A stretch of DNA of 18,120 nt, taken from BA4 sp044376575 (GTDB lineage: Bacteria; Bacteroidota; Bacteroidia; CAIKAF01). Shown here piece by piece: positions 15,840 through 18,120 of this stretch. Each line of letters opens with the position of its first letter. Position 1 is the stretch's first letter. Both the position numbers and the translations under genes were made by a program. Under the pieces are notes generated by a model, which was not told where the DNA came from, did no database searches, and was given only the letters and a program-made list of their open reading frames with translations. The stretch spans positions 1 through 18,120 of the forward strand of contig JBILKR010000033.1 in the NCBI GenBank assembly GCA_044376575.1, read 5' to 3'.

Positions 15840-17336
15840 ATGCCAACACTCTCGAAATCTCGTTTTGTTTCAGGCAATCAATGTAAAAAAAAACTATTTT
15901 TTGATGTTTATAAGAAAGATCTGAGACTTCCAGTTTCGCTTCAGCAGCAGGCATTGTTTGATACTGGCCATCGCTTGGGAACAATTGCACAACTAGTGTT
16001 TCCGGATGGTATGGATGCTACACAAGATATGAATGGAGAATGGAACCTTGCCATTGACCGAACAAAGCAATGGATATCTGAAGGAGTTAATACCATTTAT
16101 GAAGCAACTTTTTCTATACAGGGTGGTTTTGCAGCATTGGATATTCTGCATCATTCGAACAATGAGAGGTGGGCTATTGAAGTAAAAAGCAGTACATCGG
16201 TAAAAGAATATCACATTACGGATGCCTCTTTTCAGTATTATGTAATGAAACTATCGGGATTTTCACCTGATAAGATATTTTTAATGCATATCAATAATAA
16301 GTATGTAAAGAATGGTGAAATTGTTCCTGCTGATCTTTTTCATCTGGAAAACATTACTGAAAAGGTATTGGCAAATCAAACTTTTGTTCAGCAAAAACAT
16401 AATGAATTACTCAATATGCTTGAATTAGCTGTTGAACCTGAACAAGAAATAGGGAAACATTGTTCCTCCCCATTTGCTTGTGATTATATGCATCATTGCT
16501 GGGCTCACCTTCCTGGAAATAATGTTTTCAATTTGTACAATGCACGGGGAAAAGACTGGAAACTTTATAATCAGGGTATTTATGCATTATCGGAGGTACC
16601 TGATAATTTTCCACTAAATCACTGGCAGGAATTACAAATTAAGGGAATAAAATATAATGAACATTATATTGACAAAGATAAAATCTTTGATTTTCTTCAA
16701 CCGATTGAGGAGCCGATTTATTTTTTTGATTTTGAAACCATAAACGCTGCTATTCCAGTATTAAATGGTACAAGACCATTTCAGCAGGTTCCCTTTCAAT
16801 ACTCTTTGCATGTTACTGATATATCAGGTAAAATCATTGAACATAAAGAATTCCTAGCTCAACCCGGAGATTTTTTAAACTCAAATAATATAGATCCTCG
16901 AATCCAGTTAATTCAGCAATTAAAAAGAGATATTGGTTGCCAAGGAACAATCATGGCTTATAATGCTCCATTCGAAATTTCTATTCTTAATTCTCTGGGT
17001 AAGGCATTTCCGGAAGAAAAGGAATATATGGATCAATTGATTTCGCGTTTTTGCGATCTTTTAATTCCATTTAGATCAGGTTGGTATTATAAACCTGAAA
17101 TGGGTGCTACTGCTTCTATAAAATCAGTATTGCCTGCAATTGCTCCTGAATTTTCTTATTCTGATCTGAAAATAGATAATGGCGGACTGGCAAGCAATAC
17201 TTTTCATGCAATGATTGAAAATTGTTTCACAGGTGATAAAGAAATAACTATTCAGCAACTTCTTGATTATTGTGAAAGAGATACAGAAGGCATGGTGGTT
17301 GTTTACCGTCATCTTCAACAATTAATTAAGTCTTGA
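15840..17336 (+). CDS. DUF2779-type protein: Cas4/RecB-like nuclease fused to DEDD exonuclease
   Basis: I read this 498-residue protein as two nuclease domains. The N-terminal half resembles PD-(D/E)XK enzymes of the Cas4/RecB type: Glu88 (YEATF), Asp101 (AALDIL) and Glu114-x-Lys116 (WAIEVKSS) form the core. Cys15 (GNQCKKKLF) plus Cys208, Cys214 and Cys220 (CSSPFACDYMHHC) are arranged like the one-plus-three cysteines that hold a 4Fe-4S cluster in Cas4 and AddB. The C-terminal half has an RNase H-like 3'-5' exonuclease pattern: Asp297 and Glu299 (FFDFET), AYNAPFEISIL with Glu379 where Asp is more common, and Tyr477-Asp481 (YCERDT). The start LSKSRFVSGNQC is characteristic of DUF2779/TM0106-like putative nucleases. 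It begins 29 bp after the crotonase gene and converges on the next gene. Biological role is unknown; DNA repair or nucleic-acid processing is inference. Confidence 0.82.
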   Translation: MPTLSKSRFVSGNQCKKKLFFDVYKKDLRLPVSLQQQALFDTGHRLGTIAQLVFPDGMDATQDMNGEWNLAIDRTKQWISEGVNTIYEATFSIQGGFAALDILHHSNNERWAIEVKSSTSVKEYHITDASFQYYVMKLSGFSPDKIFLMHINNKYVKNGEIVPADLFHLENITEKVLANQTFVQQKHNELLNMLELAVEPEQEIGKHCSSPFACDYMHHCWAHLPGNNVFNLYNARGKDWKLYNQGIYALSEVPDNFPLNHWQELQIKGIKYNEHYIDKDKIFDFLQPIEEPIYFFDFETINAAIPVLNGTRPFQQVPFQYSLHVTDISGKIIEHKEFLAQPGDFLNSNNIDPRIQLIQQLKRDIGCQGTIMAYNAPFEISILNSLGKAFPEEKEYMDQLISRFCDLLIPFRSGWYYKPEMGATASIKSVLPAIAPEFSYSDLKIDNGGLASNTFHAMIENCFTGDKEITIQQLLDYCERDTEGMVVVYRHLQQLIKS

Positions 17337-17346
17337 TAGAATACTT

Positions 17347-18120
17347 CTAAAGTTCATTTTTAAATATCTCATTCAACTTAAGACAAAGTTGATTATTTAA
17401 TTTTTTTCCATTCCATTCATTCGCAAACTGAACTCCGGAAATAATATTAGTGAAAATAATTTCATCAGCTTGCGATAAATCATTTAGTGATATTTCTCCT
17501 TCTTCAATATCAATAGAAAGATGTTGTAATTCATTCAGCACTTTTCTTCGCATCACACCATAAATACAGCCTTCAGTTAATGCAGGTGTAATGCATCGGT
17601 TATTAATTCGAATAAATATGGAATGCTTATATCCTTCGCAAACCCTTCCTGCATCATTCAATAAAATACATTCGTCAGTTTGATGTTGTTTTGCTTCAAT
17701 TCCAGCCAACACATAAGGCAGGGCATTTAATGATTTGATATTCGACAAGTGATGCCTGCTTTTGATCTGCGAACTCAATCCAACCGAAACCCCATTATTT
17801 ATAATTGAAAAATTTGCATCGGGTAGGGGAGAAGACTCAATGTGTATATACGTATGATTTGATTCCGGAACATAATAACCATCTGCATTCCGTATGAATG
17901 AAATTCGGATACGAGCATCCGTATATGCACAATTTTTTATGTGTTCATCAATAGATTTTAATAATGAATCTTTTGTAGTTCCCAATTCAAGTTGCAGATA
18001 AGACGCACTCTTGATGATTCTTTCCCAATGCCATTCCCATACATAAATTTTGTTGTTGTGATAACGCATGGTTTCAAAAAAACCATCACCATAGCGAACC
18101 GCACGCTGAAATTCTTTATC
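17347..18120 (-). CDS. Class IV PLP-dependent enzyme (PabC/IlvE/DAAT fold), 5' partial
   Basis: The frame stays open to the right edge. The 17 codons before the ATG at 18069 read DKEFQRAVRYGDGFFET, the conserved N-terminal motif of fold-type IV aminotransferases, so the true start lies beyond the window and that ATG is internal. The PLP-binding lysine is in SNIKSLNALPYVLA (codon at 17734-17736). Later family motifs are present: DECILLNDAGRVCEG, ITPALTEGCIYGVMRRKVL and EIIFTNIISGVQ, the last binding the cofactor phosphate. The enzyme could be aminodeoxychorismate lyase (folate synthesis), a branched-chain aminotransferase or a D-amino-acid transaminase. The visible size of about 257 residues, with only the extreme N-terminus missing, suits the smaller lyase/DAAT type better than IlvE. 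It ends 10 bp from the convergent DUF2779 gene. Confidence 0.85.
   Translation of the reverse strand, partial: DKEFQRAVRYGDGFFETMRYHNNKIYVWEWHWERIIKSASYLQLELGTTKDSLLKSIDEHIKNCAYTDARIRISFIRNADGYYVPESNHTYIHIESSPLPDANFSIINNGVSVGLSSQIKSRHHLSNIKSLNALPYVLAGIEAKQHQTDECILLNDAGRVCEGYKHSIFIRINNRCITPALTEGCIYGVMRRKVLNELQHLSIDIEEGEISLNDLSQADEIIFTNIISGVQFANEWNGKKLNNQLCLKLNEIFKNEL

Noticed and set aside
15840..17336. Cas4-like protein as part of a CRISPR-Cas system
   Set aside because: No repeat-spacer array or other cas gene is visible, and the C-terminal exonuclease domain and the start motif point to the DUF2779/TM0106-like group instead.
17337..17349. TAGAA-TAC-TTCTA hairpin between the nuclease and aminotransferase genes as terminator
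   Set aside because: The stem is only five mostly A/T pairs with no T-tract; probably chance.

Overview
The window is an AT-rich, densely packed stretch of chromosome from a member of the Bacteroidota, probably of the Chitinophagales/Sphingobacteriales type. The main evidence is a secreted subtilase ending in a type IX secretion (T9SS) type A sorting domain, a PD40 plus carboxypeptidase-regulatory-like protein resembling PorE, and generally weak Shine-Dalgarno signals. One exact copy of the Bacteroidota -7 promoter element (TAnnTTTG) is also present. I see eleven protein genes, two of them cut by the window edges. I see no RNA genes, insertion sequences, phage genes or CRISPR array, and no intergenic stretch exceeds about 135 bases.

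Layout. Positions 1-2208 (+) hold the 3' part of a PD40/CRD envelope protein followed closely by a cytosolic seven-bladed WD40 protein. Positions 2209-3857 (-) hold an FkbM methyltransferase followed 5 bp later by pgeF, the peptidoglycan editing factor. Positions 3946-7370 (+) hold a GT39/ArnT-like polytopic glycosyltransferase and, 11 bp downstream, a fusion of a class I methyltransferase with a DPM1-like GT2 glycosyltransferase. Divergent from the FkbM gene, these three look like a surface glycan or glycolipid module. The GT2 half could make a polyprenyl-phosphate sugar that the membrane enzyme then uses as donor.

Positions 7376-12838 (-) carry two proteolytic genes separated by a clear intrinsic terminator. 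One is a T9SS-exported S8 protease with PKD and Ig-like domains. The other is a prolyl oligopeptidase with a probable lipoprotein signal. Together they suggest extracellular protein degradation followed by peptide trimming at the envelope.

Positions 12952-17336 (+) hold paaZ (ALDH plus MaoC, ring opening and oxidation in phenylacetyl-CoA catabolism), a crotonase-family partner that lacks one classical glutamate, and a DUF2779-type protein. I read the last as a fusion of a Cas4/RecB-like PD-(D/E)XK nuclease with four candidate Fe-S cysteines and a DEDD-type 3'-5' exonuclease. The window ends with a convergent, 5'-truncated class IV PLP enzyme (PabC/IlvE-like).

Most of the region is ordinary chromosomal housekeeping and accessory metabolism. 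The best candidate for undescribed biology is the dual-nuclease DUF2779 protein at 15840-17336. The methyltransferase-GT2 fusion beside a GT-C enzyme comes second. Nothing here clearly forms a new multi-gene defence or mobile system.
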